Shown: piece after piece, positions 29,136 to 38,520 of the stretch
Layout: each line of letters opens with the position of its first letter
Numbering within the stretch: the first letter of the stretch is position 1
Origin: Melastoma dodecandrum
Taxonomy: Eukaryota > Streptophyta > Magnoliopsida > Myrtales > Melastomataceae
Direction: 5' to 3'
Assembly: GCA_029817715.1 (NCBI GenBank)
Contig: JARUPY010000091.1
Coordinates: 1,564,501 to 1,628,500 of the forward strand
DNA length: 64,000 nt
The notes under the pieces: generated by a model
The model's database searches: none
Told to the model about the DNA's origin: nothing
Seen by the model: the letters and a program-made list of their open reading frames with translations, nothing else
Position numbers and translations under genes: made by a program

Positions 29136-30101
29136 TCAGTCGGCGACCAGCTCGTGCACGCTGAAGAGCGGCGCCTCGTCGGTCCACACCCGCCCGGGCA
29201 GCCAGCCCGAGGCGCGCGCCAGCATCCGGAAGTCGGACACGGAGAACTTGTGCGAGTTCTCGGTGTGGATCGTCTCCCCGGGCCGGAAGGCGAAGCGCCG
29301 GCCGAGCAGCGAGACCGTCTGCGCCTGGCGGCTGACGAGATGCATCTCGATGCGGCTCTTGCGATCATTGAAGATCGCCGCATGCGCGAAGCCGTCGAGG
29401 TCGAAGTCGGCGCCGAGCTCGCGGTTGGCGCGCACCAGCAGGTTCTTGTTGAAGGCGGCGGTGACGCCGGCGGCATCGTTGTAGGCCGGCAGCAGCGCGG
29501 AGAGCGGCTTGCGCAGATCGACGCCGACGATGAGGCGCGCCCGATCGCCGAGCGACGCCCGCATCGTGCGCATCAGGTCGACCGCCTCGGCGGGCTGGAA
29601 GTTGCCGATCGTCGAGCCCGGGAAGAAGCCGATGCGCGGGCGGGACGCGAGATCGTCTGGCAGCGCGACGCTGGCGCGGAAGTCGCCGACGAGCGGGTGC
29701 ACGCGCAGCCGGGGGAAGCGGGTGGCGAGACGCTCGCGCGCCTCCTCCAGCGCGCTCTGCGACACGTCGATCGGCACATAGGCGGCGAGCTTGTCGAACG
29801 CGTCGAGCAGGATCTCGGTCTTGCGGCTGGAGCCGGAGCCGAACTCGACCAGGACGGTGCCGGCCGGCGTCTCGGCGACGATCTCGTGCACGTAGGTCTG
29901 CAGGATGCCGATCTCGGTGCGCGTCGGATAATATTCCGGCACCGTGGTGATCTGCTCGAACAGGTCGCTGCCGCGGGCGTCGTAAAGAAATTGGCAGGGC
30001 AGCGTCTTCTGGGCTCCACCGAGACCCTCGAGGGTCGCGGCGGCGAAAAGCGATGCGTCGGGGTCAGCCTCTGCGGCGGTAAAGGTAGTGCTCGATGTCA
30101 T
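29136..30101 (-). CDS. egtD: L-histidine N-alpha-methyltransferase (ergothioneine)
   Basis: Trimethylates histidine to hercynine with three S-adenosylmethionine, the first step of ergothioneine synthesis. At 321 aa it has normal length. Family stretches are CQFLYDARGSDLFEQIT, PEYYPTRTEIGIL, VEFGSGSSRKTEILLDA (SAM site), GFFPGSTIGNF and the C-terminal NSHKFSVSDFRMLA. The ATG overlaps the egtB stop by 4 bp (ATGA), so the two are co-translated. Confidence 0.96.
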   Translation of the reverse strand: MTSSTTFTAAEADPDASLFAAATLEGLGGAQKTLPCQFLYDARGSDLFEQITTVPEYYPTRTEIGILQTYVHEIVAETPAGTVLVEFGSGSSRKTEILLDAFDKLAAYVPIDVSQSALEEARERLATRFPRLRVHPLVGDFRASVALPDDLASRPRIGFFPGSTIGNFQPAEAVDLMRTMRASLGDRARLIVGVDLRKPLSALLPAYNDAAGVTAAFNKNLLVRANRELGADFDLDGFAHAAIFNDRKSRIEMHLVSRQAQTVSLLGRRFAFRPGETIHTENSHKFSVSDFRMLARASGWLPGRVWTDEAPLFSVHELVAD

Positions 30102-31360
30102 AGGTCGCTCGCAAGGCGCAGGCCGGTGAACTGCCAGCGCTGCTGTGGATAGAAAAAGTTACGATAGGTGGCGCGCGCATGCCCGGGCGGCGTCGCGCAG
30201 GACGACCCGCGCAACACATGCTGCCCGCACATGAACTTGCCGTTGTACTCGCCGATCGCGCCCGCCTCGGCCTTGTAGCCGGGGTAGGCGAGATAGGCGC
30301 TTTGCGTCCATTGCCAGACCTGGCCGTAGAGCTGGGGATCGCCGTTCGCGCCCGCAACGGGCGCGACGTGGCGGGCCTCGGCGACGGGCTTGCCGGCTAC
30401 CGCATGCTCCCACTCGAACTCGGTCGGCAGGCGCTTGCCGGCCCAGCGGGCGTAGGCGTCAGCCTCATAATAGCTGATGTTGGTGACGGGTGCGGCCGGA
30501 TCGACGGGCAGCAGGCCGTAGAGACCCATCTGCAGCCATTCGCCGTCGCGCGGCTCCCAGTACAGGGGCGCGTCCCAGCCGTGCGCCTTGATCGCCGCCC
30601 AGCCGTCGGCGAGCCACAGCGCAGCGGTGCGGTAGCCGCCATCCTGCATGAAGGCGAGCCATTCGCCGTTGGTCACCAGCCGGTCGGCGATCGCGTGCGG
30701 CTGCAGCAACGCGCGATGGTGCGGCCGCTCGTTGTCGAAGAAATAGCTGTCGCCGGTGTGCCCGATCTCGACGATGCCGTCATCGCCGGCCGTGAAGGTC
30801 ATCTCGGGCACGGCACCGCCGCGCGGCGGCGGGTCGTCGCGATAGGCGGGGGTCAGCGGCTGCGAGGCGAAGACGCTGAGGATGTCGGTGAGCAGGAGTT
30901 CCTGGTGCTGCTGCTCGTGGTTGATGCCGATCTCGAGCAGCACCTTGACGCGCCGATCGTCGACCAGATCGCTCGCGACGAGCTTTTCGAGATGTTCGTC
31001 GATGTGGGCACGATAGGCCATCACCTCGTCGTGCGACGGCCGCGTGAGCAGGCCGCGACGGCCGCGCGGGTGACGCGCACCCTCCGCCTCGTAATAGGAG
31101 TTGAAGCAGTACGGAAAGCGCTCGTCGAACAGCCGGTAATCCGGCAGATGTGGTTTGAGGACGAACGTCTCGAAGAACCAGGTGACGTGAGCGAGGTGCC
31201 ATTTCGTCGGGCTGGCGTCGTCGTTCGGCTGCACCATCTGGTCTTCGGGCGACAGCGGCGCGGCGAGGTCGAGGGAGTGTCGGCGCGTGGCAAAGAGGCG
31301 GCTGGCGAGATCGCCTGGCCTGCCGGTGCCCGGCGTCCAGGCTTCGAGGCCCCGAGTCAT
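30098..31360 (-). CDS. egtB: Ergothioneine biosynthesis iron-dependent sulfoxide synthase
   Basis: Joins hercynine to a thiol donor (gamma-Glu-Cys or Cys) with O2. The 420-residue protein has an N-terminal DinB-like domain with iron ligands in WHLAHVTWF and in the HX3HXE motif NHEQQHQE (His148, His152), then a C-terminal formylglycine-generating-enzyme-like domain (YNGKFMCGQHVLRGSSCATP, TYRNFFYP). GGAGA before ATG 31360 sets the start; a GTG at 31372 is possible. A 15-bp dyad lies 37 bp upstream. No egtA, egtC or egtE is nearby. Confidence 0.95.
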   Translation of the reverse strand: MTRGLEAWTPGTGRPGDLASRLFATRRHSLDLAAPLSPEDQMVQPNDDASPTKWHLAHVTWFFETFVLKPHLPDYRLFDERFPYCFNSYYEAEGARHPRGRRGLLTRPSHDEVMAYRAHIDEHLEKLVASDLVDDRRVKVLLEIGINHEQQHQELLLTDILSVFASQPLTPAYRDDPPPRGGAVPEMTFTAGDDGIVEIGHTGDSYFFDNERPHHRALLQPHAIADRLVTNGEWLAFMQDGGYRTAALWLADGWAAIKAHGWDAPLYWEPRDGEWLQMGLYGLLPVDPAAPVTNISYYEADAYARWAGKRLPTEFEWEHAVAGKPVAEARHVAPVAGANGDPQLYGQVWQWTQSAYLAYPGYKAEAGAIGEYNGKFMCGQHVLRGSSCATPPGHARATYRNFFYPQQRWQFTGLRLASDL

Positions 31361-31396
31361 GGCTTCTCCCACTCACGCGTCACGTTGACGGCCGCA

Positions 31397-31411
31397 GAAC
31401 AAAATGTGTTC
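31397..31411. promoter_or_regulatory. Dyad upstream of egtB
   Basis: GAACA-N5-TGTTC on either strand, in the 145-bp leader between the binding-protein gene and egtB, 37-51 bp before the egtB ATG. Position suits an operator for egtBD and the cytochromes. It resembles but does not match the alphaproteobacterial LexA site (a direct GTTC repeat), so the regulator is unknown. Confidence 0.35.
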
Positions 31412-31505
31412 GGGATGGTTCCTGCGCAAGAGACCCCCTTGCGGCGGACGGCCACACACCGGAGGATTTTCTTCTCACTTCCATCGGCTGCAGCGCGGGC
31501 GTTGC

Positions 31506-32570
31506 CTAGCGCCGCAGCCGGGTCCAGACGCGGTCCATCAGCCTGATCGCCGGCTCAGGGCAGGTCGGCGAGAAGACGATCTTGGTGCCCTTTGGCACGT
31601 TCAGCTCGGGCGCGTCGCGTAGGGCCGGGTCGAGAAACGGCGCGACGCCGGCGATGGCGCTCGAATAATGCGTGAAATTCTCCGACAGCGCGGCGTTCTC
31701 CGGCCGCAGCAGGAATTCCATGAAGCGGCGCGCATTGGCCGGATCGCGTGCCGTCGTCGGGATGGCCATGTTGTCCATCCAGCCCACCACCCCCTCTTTC
31801 GGGAAGACGAACCTGATGTCGGGGTTGGCGAGGCGGGCGCGGGCGGCGTCGCCGTTCCAGATCTGGATGATCCAGGTCTCGCCCGAGGCTTCGCGCTCGA
31901 TCGCGCCGTCGGAGGCGTAGACCTTCACGGAGGGCGCCTGCGCCTCGAGCAGCGCCGACACCTTCTTCATGGCGGCCACGTCGGTCTGGCACGGCGGCAG
32001 GCCGAGATAGAGCTCGGCCTGGGACATGACCTCCGTCGGGGCGCTCAGCATGCCGACCCGGCCTTTGGCCTCCGCGGGCGGCGCGAACAAGGTCTGCAGC
32101 GAGTCGACCGGCCCCGTCACGTATTTCGTGTTCACGTCGAAGGAGGTCACGCCCCAGTCGAAGGGCACGGTGTAGTCGTTGCCCTTGTCCCAGGCCGGCC
32201 CGCGCCAGCGCGCCTCGATGTTCTGGTATCCGGCAAGCTTCGGCCCGTCGATCTTCTGGATCAGCTTCTCCTCGATGAAGATCGGCACGAAGTCCGACGA
32301 GATGACGACGATGTCGTAGCCGGCGCCGCCGGCCTTCAGCTTGGCGAGCAGCGTCTCGTTGGAATCGTAGGTGTCGACGGTGACCTTGATCCCCGTCTCC
32401 TTCTCGAATTTCTCGATCAGCGCCGGGGCGGTGTAGTCGGTCCAGTTGTAGATGAAGAGGTCGCCGCCGGCGCGGGCGGGCGCGGTGGTGAGCGCGAGCG
32501 CTAGGAAGCCGGGCAGAAACGCTCCTAGGCTGCGGCGGGTGGCTCCTGGGTTGCTTCGCGTTGCTCGCAA
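31506..32570 (-). CDS. Polyamine-type periplasmic binding protein (PotD/PotF-like)
   Basis: A 354-residue secreted binding protein. After a signal peptide (cleavage after ARA near 34) comes LFIYNWTDYTAPALIEKFEKETG, typical of spermidine/putrescine-binding proteins, then YDIVVISSDFV and GWMDNMAIPTTARDPANARRF. The best start is a TTG at 32570 with AGGGGGGA upstream; the n-region of the signal peptide is then encoded by a dispersed repeat. It begins 11 bp after ispE. No ATPase or permease gene is adjacent, so it is an orphan. Confidence 0.82.
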   Translation of the reverse strand: MRATRSNPGATRRSLGAFLPGFLALALTTAPARAGGDLFIYNWTDYTAPALIEKFEKETGIKVTVDTYDSNETLLAKLKAGGAGYDIVVISSDFVPIFIEEKLIQKIDGPKLAGYQNIEARWRGPAWDKGNDYTVPFDWGVTSFDVNTKYVTGPVDSLQTLFAPPAEAKGRVGMLSAPTEVMSQAELYLGLPPCQTDVAAMKKVSALLEAQAPSVKVYASDGAIEREASGETWIIQIWNGDAARARLANPDIRFVFPKEGVVGWMDNMAIPTTARDPANARRFMEFLLRPENAALSENFTHYSSAIAGVAPFLDPALRDAPELNVPKGTKIVFSPTCPEPAIRLMDRVWTRLRR

Positions 32571-32575
32571 TGACG
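32541..32575. repeat. Dispersed-repeat-like sequence at the binding-protein start
   Basis: On the minus strand it reads GTCATTGCGAGCAACGCGAAG then CAACCCAGGAGCC (joined), of the type GTCATTGCGAG...GAAGCAA...CCA scattered through many bacterial genomes. It contains the probable TTG start and the first residues of the binding protein. Confidence 0.5.
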
Positions 32576-32581
32576 TCCCCC

Positions 32582-33478
32582 CTACCCCAACATCGTCGTC
32601 TTCACCCACCAGCCGGGATGCACCCGCAGGATCGCCTTCTTGGCGCGGGCGGCGGCGCGGCAATCGACGAACAGGCCAAAACAGGTGGCGCCGGAGCCCG
32701 ACATGCGCGCCAGCCTGCAGCCCGGCGCCGCGCCGAGCACCGCAAGCACATCGGAGACCACGGGGGCGAGCACGCAGGCGGGATCCTCGAGATCGTTGCG
32801 GCCGCGCTTCAGCGCCGCGAAGACGGCGGCGGCACCCTCGCCCTCGGCGACGGCCGGATGCGGGCTGGCGCTGGTACGCCAGCCGGCCGGCAGGTCCATC
32901 CGCTTGAAGACCGCGCGCGTCTCGAGCGGCACGCCCGGATTGACCACGAGCGCCGGCAGCGGCGGCAATGCCAGCACCGGGCCCAGCTCGTCGCCGATGC
33001 CGCGCATCATCCGCGCGCGCGCGGCGAGGCAGACGGGGATGTCGGCGCCGGTCTCGGCCGCGGCCGCCATCACGCGGGCATCGTCGAGGTCGAGCGCGTT
33101 GAGGCGGGCCAGCAGCCGCAGCGCCGCCGCGGCATCGGACGAGCCGCCGCCGATGCCGGCGGCCACCGGCAGCCGCTTGACGAGATGGAACGCGCCGAGC
33201 TTCAGCCCGTCGACGCGGCGGGCCAACGCGCGAGCGGCGCGGATGACGAGATTCTTCTCGATGTCGCCGGACGCCGCCGCCGTCGGGCCTTCGACGGTCA
33301 GCGTCAGCGCCTCGCCCGGCACGAGCGTCAGCGTGTCGCCGCTGCGGGTGAAGACCACCAGGCTTTCCAGCGCGTGGTAGCCGTCCTCGCGCCGCGCGAC
33401 GACATGCAGGGTCAGGTTGATCTTGGCAGGGGCGCGCTCGACGAGGCGCCCGACGCCGACAGGGGTCGCGGCCGTCAC
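32582..33478 (-). CDS. ispE: 4-diphosphocytidyl-2-C-methyl-D-erythritol kinase
   Basis: A GHMP kinase of the MEP isoprenoid pathway that phosphorylates CDP-methylerythritol with ATP. 298 aa. [13 protein letters not shown] at the start and [18 protein letters not shown] (ATP loop) are diagnostic, with [11 protein letters not shown] near the end. The GTG at 33478 begins 8 bp after the TPR gene stop, suggesting one operon. Confidence 0.94.
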   Translation of the reverse strand: MTAATPVGVGRLVERAPAKINLTLHVVARREDGYHALESLVVFTRSGDTLTLVPGEALTLTVEGPTAAASGDIEKNLVIRAARALARRVDGLKLGAFHLVKRLPVAAGIGGGSSDAAAALRLLARLNALDLDDARVMAAAAETGADIPVCLAARARMMRGIGDELGPVLALPPLPALVVNPGVPLETRAVFKRMDLPAGWRTSASPHPAVAEGEGAAAVFAALKRGRNDLEDPACVLAPVVSDVLAVLGAAPGCRLARMSGSGATCFGLFVDCRAAARAKKAILRVHPGWWVKTTMLG

Positions 33479-33486
33479 GATAGGCG

Positions 33487-35295
33487 TCAGCCGCCGCCCT
33501 TCTTCACGCCGTCCGCCGCAGGCTTGTCCTTCGAATCGTCCTTGGTCGCATCGGCCGAGACGGGCTTCGGATCGTCCGGCAGGCCGTGCGCGATCTTCTC
33601 GAGGATCGTCTTCTTCTCGTCCGCGTCGGGGCCGAGGTCGCGCGCGTGGTTCCACTGGAAGTGCGCCTCGAGCTTGCGGCCGATCCGCCAGTAGGCGTCG
33701 CCGAGGTGGTCGTTGATCGTCGGGTCGCCGGGCTTCAGGTCGATCGCCCGCTCGAGCTCCTTCACCGCCTCGTCGTACTTGCCGAGCTTGTAATAGGCCC
33801 AGCCGAGCGAATCGACGATGTAGCCGTCGGACGGGCGCGCCTCGACGGCCTGGTGCAGCATCTTGAACGCCTCGTCGAGGTTCTCGCCGCGGTCGACCCA
33901 GCTGTAGCCGAGGTAGTTCAGCACCAGCGGCTGGTCCGGGTAGAGCGCCAGCGCCTTCTTGAAATCGGCGACCGCCTTCGACCACTGCTTGTCGCGCTCG
34001 TAGGAGATGCCGCGGAAGTAATAGAGCGGCCACTCGACCTTCTCGGGCTTGGTCGAGGCGGCGATCGCCCGCGTGTAGGTCTCGGTCGCCTCGTCGAACT
34101 TCTTGGCGTCGCGCTCGGCATTGCCGAGCGCCATCAGCGCGTCCTCGTCCTTCGGGTGCTGGTCGACGACCTGGTGGAGGTACTTGCGGCTCTCCTCGGT
34201 CTTGCCGAGGTTGGCGAGGAGCTGCGCGATCTGGATGTCGCCCGTCGTGCGCAGCGGGCTGGTCTCAGGCACGCTCTCGTACAGCGAGATCGCCGCCTCG
34301 TCCTGCTTCAGCCGGTCGTAGGTGTCGGCGAGCGTGATCAGCGTCAGGCCGTTCTTCGGCCACAGGTAGAGCGACAGGCGCATATAGATGATCGCCGCGA
34401 TCTCGTCGCCCTGGCGCCCGCCGGCGGCGCCGAGGTCGTAGAGCACCTCGGCCGCGCCCTGGTCGGCACTCTTGGCGAGCGGCTCCAGCGTCTTGCCGTC
34501 CTTGAGGTCGGCCAGCGCGGCGACGATCAGCGGATGGTTCGGCAGGACCTGGTTGAAGTCCTCGTAGACCTTCTGCGCCTGGCCCTTGTCGCCGTGCCGC
34601 GACAGGAAGCGGCCGTAGGCGTCGACCAGCCGCAACGTCGTCTTGTCCGCCTCGTAGGCGGCGCCGAGCCGCGTCCGCGCGGTCGCCTGGTCGCCCATCA
34701 TGTCGGCGATCAGCCCGGCGTGGAAATCGCGGAACGCGACGAAATTGTCCTCGTGCAGGCGGTCGCAGAACTCGATCGCCTTCTTCTCGTCGCCGCTGCC
34801 GGCATAGGACCACGCCGTCAGCAGGTTGGCGAGGACGTCGCGGCTCGGCGCCGGACCGTCCTTGGCGAGCTGCGCGCGGGCCTGCGCCCATTGATGGTTC
34901 TTCAGCGCCTTCACGCCGAGCACGAGATGGGCGAGGCCGTCGTTCGGCTGCTTGGCGAGCAGGCGATCGGCCAGGGTGAAGGCATCGAGCATGTTGCCGT
35001 TGGCCAGCGCCGAGACGAAGGCGCGCTCGATGAGCTGCGGGTTGCGCGGGTCGAAGCGCAGCGCCTCGCGCGAGAAGGTGGCGGCCGCCGTGGTGTCGTG
35101 GTCGGCGCCGGCGACGATCGCCGCGAGGTAGTTGCCGGCCGGGCTGTCGGAGACCTCGAAGGGGCTCGACAGGTGCAGGCTCTCGCGCGCGGCCGCGGCC
35201 GGGCCGGCGGACAGCGCCACGGCGAGAGTCGCCGCGAGCACCGCTGGAACGGCGAGCCCGGCGGGCGGCGTCGTCGATCTTGGCTTCACCGGCAT
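33487..35295 (-). CDS. Exported tetratricopeptide-repeat protein
   Basis: A 602-residue protein with a signal peptide (about 1-36) followed by at least a dozen TPR units through about residue 570, best seen in the C-terminal half ([27 protein letters not shown], then [17 protein letters not shown]). The last 40 residues are Lys/Asp rich. TPR arrays scaffold envelope or outer-membrane complexes; partners are unknown. ATG 35295 gives the signal peptide. It heads the minus-strand run that includes ispE and the egt genes. Confidence 0.87.
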   Translation of the reverse strand: MPVKPRSTTPPAGLAVPAVLAATLAVALSAGPAAAARESLHLSSPFEVSDSPAGNYLAAIVAGADHDTTAAATFSREALRFDPRNPQLIERAFVSALANGNMLDAFTLADRLLAKQPNDGLAHLVLGVKALKNHQWAQARAQLAKDGPAPSRDVLANLLTAWSYAGSGDEKKAIEFCDRLHEDNFVAFRDFHAGLIADMMGDQATARTRLGAAYEADKTTLRLVDAYGRFLSRHGDKGQAQKVYEDFNQVLPNHPLIVAALADLKDGKTLEPLAKSADQGAAEVLYDLGAAGGRQGDEIAAIIYMRLSLYLWPKNGLTLITLADTYDRLKQDEAAISLYESVPETSPLRTTGDIQIAQLLANLGKTEESRKYLHQVVDQHPKDEDALMALGNAERDAKKFDEATETYTRAIAASTKPEKVEWPLYYFRGISYERDKQWSKAVADFKKALALYPDQPLVLNYLGYSWVDRGENLDEAFKMLHQAVEARPSDGYIVDSLGWAYYKLGKYDEAVKELERAIDLKPGDPTINDHLGDAYWRIGRKLEAHFQWNHARDLGPDADEKKTILEKIAHGLPDDPKPVSADATKDDSKDKPAADGVKKGGG

Positions 35296-35597
35296 GGGCG
35301 ACACGTTCCTCGGGGACTTGCGGGGGTCCACCCCTTGTTTCGCGGCACAATGGCGGTTTTGCGTTGGAGCGGCAAGCAGAGCCGGAGGGCGACGAGGCCG
35401 CACGACAGCGGACGCAAAGCAAGGCGAGCCGTGCTTGTGCCGACGCGAGATCAAGTTGCCCGCAAGGCAAGCTGAGCCCGGTTAAGCAAGCTTGGGCATC
35501 GCTTGTGAAATCCGGCCGGCTCTGCCCTAATGCCGCGAAAGGCGCCCCGAAGGGCGCCGGGGGATACCGGAACGGTCCGGGAGGGAGTGGCCGCGCG
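35296..35597. other. Divergent intergenic region TPR gene / fbp
   Basis: 302 bp between divergent genes, expected to hold promoters for the TPR-ispE run and for fbp-prk. Apart from the hairpin listed separately at 35541, I see A/G-rich stretches and repeated short CAAGC words (35466-35510). No cbbR gene is in the window and no site can be assigned to CbbR with confidence. Confidence 0.5.
35541..35558. promoter_or_regulatory. Leader hairpin before fbp
   Basis: A perfect 7-bp stem GGCGCCC / GGGCGCC closed by a CGAA tetraloop, 40 bp upstream of the fbp ATG. It could be a 5'-UTR structure; on the minus strand it is followed by TTT and could act as a weak stop. Confidence 0.35.
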
Positions 35598-36680
35598 ATG
35601 TTGTACCATCGTACGACGTTGTCGAAGTTCATCATCGAGGATCAGCGCCGCACCGCCGATCCCGATCCGAACCTGACGTCGCTCCTCAACGACATCCAGA
35701 CCGCCTGCAAGCTGATCGCCGTCGCCGTGTCGCGCGGCACGCTCGATGCCGCCGGCCACCACGACGCGATCCCCGAGAAGGAGGAGCTCGGCCGCCAGCA
35801 GCGCCAGATCGACCGCTCCGCCAACAAGATCATGGTCTCGACCTGCGAATGGGGCGGCCAGCTCGCCGGCATCGTCTCCGAGGACATGGTCGACCCCTAC
35901 CAGATCCCCTCAAGCTATCCGCGCGGGCGCTACCTCCTCCTGTTCTCGCCGCTCGACGGCGCGCCGAACATGGACGTCAACGCGCCCGTCGGCACGATCT
36001 TCTCGGTCTTGCGCTGCCCGGACGGCGTCGTGGAACCGGGGCCGAAGGACTTCCTGCAGCCGGGCACGGCGCAGGTGGCGGCGGGCTACGCGATCTACGG
36101 GCCGGTGGCGATGATGGTGCTGACGCTCGGCGCCGGCGTGCACGGCTTCACGCTCGACCACTCGATCGGCGCCTTCACGCTGTCCCACCCGGCGATGGCG
36201 ATCCCGGCGCAGACGCGCGAGTTCGCGGTCAACGTCTCGAACGAGCGCTACTGGGAAAAGCCGGTGCGCCGCTACGTCGAGGAGTGCATCGAGGGCGAGG
36301 CCGGCCCGCGCGGCTCCGATTTCTCCATGCGCTGGATCGCCTCGATGGTCGCCGAGGTCCACCGCATCCTGATCCGCGGCGGCCTGTTCATGCACCCGCG
36401 CGACAGCAAGGACCCCGGCCTCGACGGCCGCGCGCATCTGCTCTACGAGGCGAACCCGATGGCGATGATCGTCGAACAGGCCGGCGGCGCCGCCTCGACC
36501 GGCCGCACGCGGCTGCTCGACGTCAAGCCGTCCGAAATCCACCAGCGCGTGCCGGTCATCCTCGGCTCGCGCGAGGAGGTGGAGCGCCTCGTCGCCTACC
36601 ACGCGGACGAGAACTACGAGCGCGAGCCGGCCTTCTCGACGCCGCTGTTCCAGGCGCGCTCGCTCTTCCGCACCGAATAG
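35598..36680 (+). CDS. Class I fructose-1,6-bisphosphatase (Calvin-cycle type)
   Basis: A 360-residue protein of the FBPase class I fold (cbbF-like), expected to hydrolyse fructose-1,6-bisphosphate, and possibly sedoheptulose-1,7-bisphosphate, for CO2 fixation. It has SANKIMV, GIVSED, DVNAPVGTIFSVLR, GFTLDHSIGAF and LLYEANPMAMIVEQAGGAAS. Oddities: the usual metal-binding DPLDGSSN reads SPLDGAPN, so the first Asp is Ser117 (codon 35946-35948), and GRAHLLYE replaces the usual GKLRLLYE around the catalytic Lys. It is followed 8 bp later by phosphoribulokinase, which supports a Calvin-cycle role. Activity may be altered. Confidence 0.88.
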   Translation: MLYHRTTLSKFIIEDQRRTADPDPNLTSLLNDIQTACKLIAVAVSRGTLDAAGHHDAIPEKEELGRQQRQIDRSANKIMVSTCEWGGQLAGIVSEDMVDPYQIPSSYPRGRYLLLFSPLDGAPNMDVNAPVGTIFSVLRCPDGVVEPGPKDFLQPGTAQVAAGYAIYGPVAMMVLTLGAGVHGFTLDHSIGAFTLSHPAMAIPAQTREFAVNVSNERYWEKPVRRYVEECIEGEAGPRGSDFSMRWIASMVAEVHRILIRGGLFMHPRDSKDPGLDGRAHLLYEANPMAMIVEQAGGAASTGRTRLLDVKPSEIHQRVPVILGSREEVERLVAYHADENYEREPAFSTPLFQARSLFRTE

Positions 36681-36688
36681 GACCGGCC

Positions 36689-37570
36689 ATGTCGAAACGG
36701 CACCCGGTCATCTCGATCACCGGCTCGTCGGGCGCCGGCACGACCACGGTCACGGCGACGTTCCAGCACATCTTCCGCCGCGAGAAGATCAAGGCGCAGA
36801 TCATCGAGGGCGACGCGTTCCACCGCTTCGACCGGCTCGAGATGCGCGAGCTCGTCAAGGAGGCGAACGAGCGCGGCAACAGCCAGGTCAGCCATTTCGG
36901 TCCCGACGCCAACCTGTTCATGGAGCTGGAATCGCTGTTCCGGACGTACGGCGAGACCGGCGGCGGCAAGCTGCGCAAGTACCTGCACGACGAGGAGGAG
37001 GCCGAGCCCTACAAGCAGCAGCCCGGCACCTTCACCTCCTGGACCGACGTCGAGCCCGGCACCGACCTGCTCTTCTACGAGGGCCTGCACGGCGGCGTCG
37101 TCGACCGGAGCCTCGGCATCGACATCGCCCGCCACACCGACCTGCTCGTCGGCGTCGTGCCGATCATCAACCTCGAGTGGATCCAGAAGCTGCACCGCGA
37201 CAAGCGCTACCGCGGCTACACGCACGAGGCCGTGGTCGACACGATCCTGCGCCGCATGCCGGACTACGTGAAGTACATCTGCCCGCAATTCTCCGAGACG
37301 CACGTCAACTTCCAGCGCGTGCCGACCGTCGACACGTCGAACCCGTTCACCGCGCGCGACGTGCCGACGGCCGACGAGAGCATGCTGATCATCCGCTTCC
37401 GCGACCCGAAGGGGATCGACATGCCCTATCTGCTGTCGATGCTGTCGGACTCGTTCATGTCGCGCGCCAACACGATCGTCTGCCCCGGCTCGAAGATGCC
37501 GCTCGCCATGCAGCTCATCTTCACCCCGATGATCTTGCAGCTGATGGACCGCAAGAAGCGGTCGCTGTAG
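36689..37570 (+). CDS. prk: Phosphoribulokinase
   Basis: Phosphorylates ribulose-5-phosphate to ribulose-1,5-bisphosphate, the CO2 acceptor step unique to the Calvin cycle. At 293 aa it has the size of the proteobacterial octameric class. The P-loop is GSSGAGTTTV, followed by IIEGDAFHRFDR and the HFGPDANLF / LFYEGLHGGVV blocks. It starts 8 bp after the FBPase gene. RuBisCO genes are not within the window. Confidence 0.96.
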   Translation: MSKRHPVISITGSSGAGTTTVTATFQHIFRREKIKAQIIEGDAFHRFDRLEMRELVKEANERGNSQVSHFGPDANLFMELESLFRTYGETGGGKLRKYLHDEEEAEPYKQQPGTFTSWTDVEPGTDLLFYEGLHGGVVDRSLGIDIARHTDLLVGVVPIINLEWIQKLHRDKRYRGYTHEAVVDTILRRMPDYVKYICPQFSETHVNFQRVPTVDTSNPFTARDVPTADESMLIIRFRDPKGIDMPYLLSMLSDSFMSRANTIVCPGSKMPLAMQLIFTPMILQLMDRKKRSL

Positions 37571-37611
37571 CCGCGGCTACTCCCTTCGGAAGCATGTGGC
37601 GCCGCGGCTAC
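37570..37611. repeat. Paired 11-bp direct repeats at convergent stops
   Basis: GCCGCGGCTAC occurs at 37570-37580 and 37601-37611. The first copy, with the prk TAG stop, forms the palindrome TAGCCGCGGCTA; the second holds the stop codon of the VOC gene on the other strand. It may be chance or a short termination element. Confidence 0.4.
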
Positions 37612-38381
37612 CGCTTCGGCCCTATCATCGCGAACAGCGCGCCCTGCGGATCGCGGCCATGCGCGATCCACTGGCCGCCGGGCACCTCGGAAGGGCCGTG
37701 CACGATCGTGCCGCCGGCCTCGGTGGCGCGGGCGTCCGCGGCGTCGATGGCATCGACATTGACGTAGCCGATCCAGGTCGCGACCGGCATGAATGCGTCC
37801 ATCTTGGTCATCATGCCGCCGATCGCCGGGCCGCCGTTGGCGAAGAGCTGGTAGACGCCGGCCGATCCCATCGGGATCGCCTCGTCCTTGGTCCAGCCGA
37901 ACAGGCCGGCGTAGAACGCGAACGCCGCCTCGCCGTCGACGGCATGCAGCTCGTTCCAGCCGACCGTGCCGGGCGTGCCGGGCGGGACTCCCGGCGGCGG
38001 CGCGCCGTTGCCGCGGAAGAGATAGAAGCCGACGCCCTGCGCGTCGGCGACGGACGCGAAGCGGCCCGTCCGCGGAATGTCCTCCGGGCCGTAATGGAGG
38101 GTGCCGCCCGCCGCCTTCAGCGCTTCGACCGTGGCGTCGACGTCATCGACGGCGATGTAGCTGCCCCAGCGCGGCCTGAGGCCGGCGGCCTTGGCCTGCT
38201 CGGGCACCGCCATCAGGCCGGCGACGGGCGTCTCGCCGACCGAGAAGATCCGATAGTCCTGGCCCGAGAGCCCCGCGTCCCTGACGCTCCAGCCGAGCAC
38301 CTTGGCGTAGTAATCGGCGGCGGCCGGGACGTCGCTCGTGAGCAGCTCGTGCCAGACGAAGTCGCCTTGTTTCGGGGCCAT
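37608..38381 (-). CDS. VOC-family (glyoxalase/bleomycin-resistance-like) protein
   Basis: A 257-residue protein with two vicinal-oxygen-chelate modules: about residues 5-120 (FVWHELLTSDVPAAADYYAKVLGW) and 140-255 (GWNELHAVDGEAAFAFYAGLFGW). The paired modules probably form one metal site. Database relatives are called glyoxalase-like or hydroxylase-like; the substrate is unknown. AGGGAGA precedes the ATG. Confidence 0.87.
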   Translation of the reverse strand: MAPKQGDFVWHELLTSDVPAAADYYAKVLGWSVRDAGLSGQDYRIFSVGETPVAGLMAVPEQAKAAGLRPRWGSYIAVDDVDATVEALKAAGGTLHYGPEDIPRTGRFASVADAQGVGFYLFRGNGAPPPGVPPGTPGTVGWNELHAVDGEAAFAFYAGLFGWTKDEAIPMGSAGVYQLFANGGPAIGGMMTKMDAFMPVATWIGYVNVDAIDAADARATEAGGTIVHGPSEVPGGQWIAHGRDPQGALFAMIGPKR

Positions 38382-38520
38382 GATCGGTCTCCCTGATCGA
38401 GGTCGGCGTGCGCGTTCGCGCGGGGCGAGACATAGCACGGCATCCCGCGCTCGCCGATATCGGCCAGATGACGTCGCGTTTCGTTATGGCTACGGTTGGG
38501 TGCTTTTTCCGGAGGACTGG

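Noticed and set aside
31397..31411. LexA/SOS box before egtB
   Set aside because: The alphaproteobacterial box is a direct GTTC-N7-GTTC repeat; here the halves are inverted, so I list it only as an unassigned dyad.
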